From Sulfurimonas sp. (GTDB lineage Bacteria; Campylobacterota; Campylobacteria; Campylobacterales; Sulfurimonadaceae): a DNA stretch of 7,629 nucleotides. Position 1 is the first letter of the stretch, and each line of letters opens with the position of its first letter. The position numbers were made by a program, and so were the translations under genes. This document shows, in pieces, positions 5,826 through 7,629 of this stretch. Where the stretch lies: assembly GCA_027066935.1 (NCBI GenBank), contig JAMOMX010000384.1:1-7629 (forward strand). Direction: 5' to 3'. The notes under the pieces were generated by a model that was not told the DNA's origin, did not search any database, and saw nothing but the letters and a program-made list of their open reading frames with translations.

Positions 5826-6626
5826 ATGGAGATAGTTTTACGTAATAATTTAATCCTTATCACTACATGTTTTGATACTCTTAACTCCTTTTGGATGAAA
5901 GAGTTTTTAAATCATCATGCAAGGGGTATGCTTTTTTTACCCAAGGCAGTATTGGTGTTTAGAAATGAAACATTAAGAGATATTAGAGAGGAATTTTTAA
6001 CTCAATTATCTCAGCATCATGCTAAAACTCATGATTTTGATCATGAGTTTTTTTTACGCTCAATGCTTAAATTTGGCACTCAACCAATAAAAATTGAGTT
6101 AAATAAACTTGAAGAGCCTGAAATACTTAAGGTAAATTTATATGCATATGATAAAGGTACTGTTTTAATCTCACTAAATCATCCAAACTCATGGGTTATT
6201 AATTATCTTCGATCACAACTAGAGGTTTATGTTGAGCGTGGCACTGATGTTAGTTTAGTTATTGATGTAAGTGATTATAAAGCAAAAACTAGACTAGAGC
6301 GTGCATTAAATAAGCGTCATATATTGCATTATCAAATTCAATATATTTATGATAATCATTTTATGAGTAAGTTGTATAGTGATTTCGCAAATTTTAGCTT
6401 TGGTGACTTGTGTAGAGATGAAGAAGAAGAAAATACTAAGTTTTATACAGTGCTTGAGTGTCCAATAGGTGCATCTCAAGATGCGCTTAAGAAAAGTTAT
6501 AAAAAATTAGTAAAAGTATATCATCCAGATAAAATTATACATGAAAGCCCAAATATGGTAACTCACTATACTCAAAAATTTCAACTTCTTAGAGAAGCTT
6601 ATGAAGCACTAAGAATAGTCTCTTGA
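5826..6626 (+). CDS. Protein with C-terminal DnaJ (J) domain
   Basis: A 266-residue protein, presumably a co-chaperone that docks a DnaK/Hsp70. The J-domain is at the C-terminus (about 205-266), with the essential HPD at 233-235 inside KVYHPDK, preceded by helix II (ALKKSYKKLV) and followed by a helix ending EAYEALR. An acidic linker, DEEEEN (about 197-202), comes just before it. The N-terminal 195 residues are soluble-looking, with no signal peptide or membrane helix, and I do not recognise a domain there. The J-domain-last layout recalls DjlA, but the membrane anchor of DjlA is absent. There is no Gly/Phe or zinc region, so this is not DnaJ itself. I prefer the ATG at 5826, with AGG 7 bases upstream. 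An in-frame ATG at 5811 would add five residues but has no ribosome binding site. A sigma-54-type promoter lies upstream; the gene stands alone, divergent from purF. Confidence 0.85.
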   Translation: MEIVLRNNLILITTCFDTLNSFWMKEFLNHHARGMLFLPKAVLVFRNETLRDIREEFLTQLSQHHAKTHDFDHEFFLRSMLKFGTQPIKIELNKLEEPEILKVNLYAYDKGTVLISLNHPNSWVINYLRSQLEVYVERGTDVSLVIDVSDYKAKTRLERALNKRHILHYQIQYIYDNHFMSKLYSDFANFSFGDLCRDEEEENTKFYTVLECPIGASQDALKKSYKKLVKVYHPDKIIHESPNMVTHYTQKFQLLREAYEALRIVS

Positions 6627-6637
6627 ATTAAGATAAA

Positions 6638-6664
6638 GGTGTTATCCAAGTTCAAAATAACACC
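6638..6664. terminator. Hairpin between convergent genes, probable bidirectional terminator
   Basis: GGTGTTAT (6638-6645) and ATAACACC (6657-6664) form a perfect 8-base-pair stem with an 11-base loop, between the stops of the J-domain gene and the Crp/Fnr gene. On the minus strand the stem is followed by TTTATCTTAATT. On the plus strand a T5 run comes only 9 bases later (6674-6678). The tails are imperfect, so the call is moderate. Confidence 0.5.
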
Positions 6665-6669
6665 ATATA

Positions 6670-7302
6670 TCAATTTTTATATAATTCTAACCTTTTCAGA
6701 TTTACATTTTTATTTTTCATATCAATTATACCATCTGCTTTAAATGGTTTTAGTATACGAGATAAAGTCTCAGGGCTTATATTTAAAGTAGTGGCTACTT
6801 CGTGTTGTTTTAATAAAAAGAACTCTTGTGTATTTTGCAAAATAAAATCAATCACTCGACCTTTTGCATCTAAAACTAAATATCTTAAAAGCAAAGTTTC
6901 TAAATTTCTTACTTTTTTTATCAAAGATGAATTAACACTTAACAATATATCTGGATTTTTTAAAAATAAATTTTTAAGATTTTTAAAATCTATTTTTAAC
7001 AGTTTTATATCAGTAATTGCCTCTGCTGTTGCTGGATAATTAAACTCATCAAAAACTGCAACCTCAGCTATAATCTCATTTTGTTTAAAATATTTTAAAA
7101 TCAACTCATTATTATTTGCTAGTATTTTATAAAGTTTTATATTTCCCTCAATTAAGAAATATAGATATCTAGACTCATCCCCTTCATAAAAAACAATGTT
7201 ATCTTTTTTTAAAGATATAACTTCACAATCTTTGTCTATAATTTTTAAAATATCATCTGATAAATTTTCAAATAAAAACATCTTTTTTAACATACTAATC
7301 AT
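6670..7302 (-). CDS. Crp/Fnr-family transcriptional regulator
   Basis: DNA-binding regulator, 210 residues, with an N-terminal cyclic-nucleotide-type beta-roll sensor (about 10-115), a dimerisation helix (about 117-145) and a C-terminal winged helix (about 146-205). The helix-turn-helix includes QHEVATTLNISPETLSRIL (166-184). The recognition helix has E178-x-x-S181-R182, the arrangement of FNR, so a TTGAT-N4-ATCAA-like operator is a reasonable guess. In the sensor, the position of the Arg-Ser pair by which CRP holds cAMP reads Pro-Ala (90-91), although E80 is kept. There is a single cysteine (C26), so no FNR-type cluster; the signal is unknown. Campylobacterota have such regulators (NssR for nitrosative stress is one), but I cannot place this one. 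AAGGA 5 bases before the ATG at 7302 sets the start, overlapping the upstream helicase by 8 bases. Very AT-rich. Confidence 0.88.
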   Translation of the reverse strand: MISMLKKMFLFENLSDDILKIIDKDCEVISLKKDNIVFYEGDESRYLYFLIEGNIKLYKILANNNELILKYFKQNEIIAEVAVFDEFNYPATAEAITDIKLLKIDFKNLKNLFLKNPDILLSVNSSLIKKVRNLETLLLRYLVLDAKGRVIDFILQNTQEFFLLKQHEVATTLNISPETLSRILKPFKADGIIDMKNKNVNLKRLELYKN

Positions 7303-7629
7303 TAGTATCCTTTACAAACTTTAAGGCTTTTTTATCAACATAGACTATACTATGCCATTGAGAATGTGGAGCTATAAGATTTAACCTTGATGGTTTTGAG
7401 CTTCTTGAGAGTGCTACATAAAACTGAGATGGTGCAAAAATCTCATTTGTTTGAATTATTAAATCTTGTATAGACATCCCTTGTGATTTATGGATAGTTA
7501 TTGCATAAGCTAATTTTATTGGAAATTGATGGATGGTAAATAGATCCTCTTCCACCATCTCTTTTTTTCCAGCTACCGTTTTTTCCCTCCAGATATTTTT
7601 ACTTTGAGGGGTTCTCTCTAGTTTTATAA
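7295..7629 (-). CDS. RecD/Pif1-like ATP-dependent DNA helicase, C-terminal part only
   Basis: The frame is open to the right edge, so only the last 110 or so residues are visible; the ATG at 7558 is internal. The fragment contains the helicase motif V region (AYAITIHKSQGMS) and motif VI (FYVALSRS), separated by the usual short strand and loop. These are the marks of the UvrD_C_2-type C-terminal domain of superfamily 1B helicases such as RecD2 and Pif1. The protein would unwind DNA 5' to 3' using ATP, if the missing Walker A and B parts are intact. It ends in a short lysine-rich tail after the motif VI domain. Its stop (TAG, 7295-7297) lies inside the start of the Crp/Fnr gene, so the two are probably co-transcribed. 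Which subfamily it belongs to cannot be decided from this fragment. Confidence 0.85.
   Translation of the reverse strand, partial: IKLERTPQSKNIWREKTVAGKKEMVEEDLFTIHQFPIKLAYAITIHKSQGMSIQDLIIQTNEIFAPSQFYVALSRSSKPSRLNLIAPHSQWHSIVYVDKKALKFVKDTND

Noticed and set aside
6791..7039. Plus-strand open frame opposite the Crp/Fnr gene
   Set aside because: Low-complexity Lys/Phe-rich translation caused by AT-rich sequence; the minus-strand reading has clear domain motifs.
7291..7293. Second ATG as the start of the Crp/Fnr gene
   Set aside because: It would avoid the overlap with the helicase, but the AAGGA site is then about 14 bases away; the ATG at 7302 is much better placed.

Overview
The window looks like chromosomal DNA of a Campylobacterota (epsilonproteobacterial) bacterium, possibly near Sulfurimonas. 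The grounds are low GC, short intergenic gaps, a fused hisIE, and a sigma-54 site of the form used by Campylobacter and Helicobacter. The genus is an inference from gene content, not a match I could run. Most of the window is ordinary housekeeping sequence. I see no rRNA, tRNA, CRISPR array, insertion sequence or phage gene.

Left part (1-3306, plus strand): a tightly packed operon. It holds the 3' end of an SPFH/prohibitin-like gene cut by the window edge, then hisIE (histidine steps 2 and 3), two related small membrane proteins (DUF2393-like) joined by stop/start overlaps, and a four-helix cytochrome b561-type protein. A good intrinsic terminator follows. It lies inside the 3' end of the convergent gene.

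Middle (3283-5692, minus strand): purF, encoding the first committed enzyme of purine synthesis, starts at a TTG with a good ribosome binding site. A YhcC/YtqA-type radical SAM gene lies downstream. The 91-base gap between them holds a 27-codon open frame that overlaps the purF stop.

A short divergent promoter region (5693-5825) separates purF from a plus-strand gene whose product carries a C-terminal J-domain. This region carries a sigma-70-type -10 facing purF and a near-perfect sigma-54 -24/-12 element facing the J-domain gene. That element is the most interesting regulatory signal in the window.

Right part (6670-7629, minus strand): a Crp/Fnr-family regulator overlaps the 3' end of a RecD/Pif1-like helicase gene that continues past the right edge. 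The regulator is strikingly AT-rich. It lacks both the cAMP-contacting residues and the Fe-S cysteines of its best-known relatives, but keeps an FNR-like recognition helix.

No clearly new multi-gene system is visible. The best leads are the sigma-54-controlled J-domain protein, the paired membrane proteins with their cytochrome b partner, and the orphan Crp/Fnr regulator.
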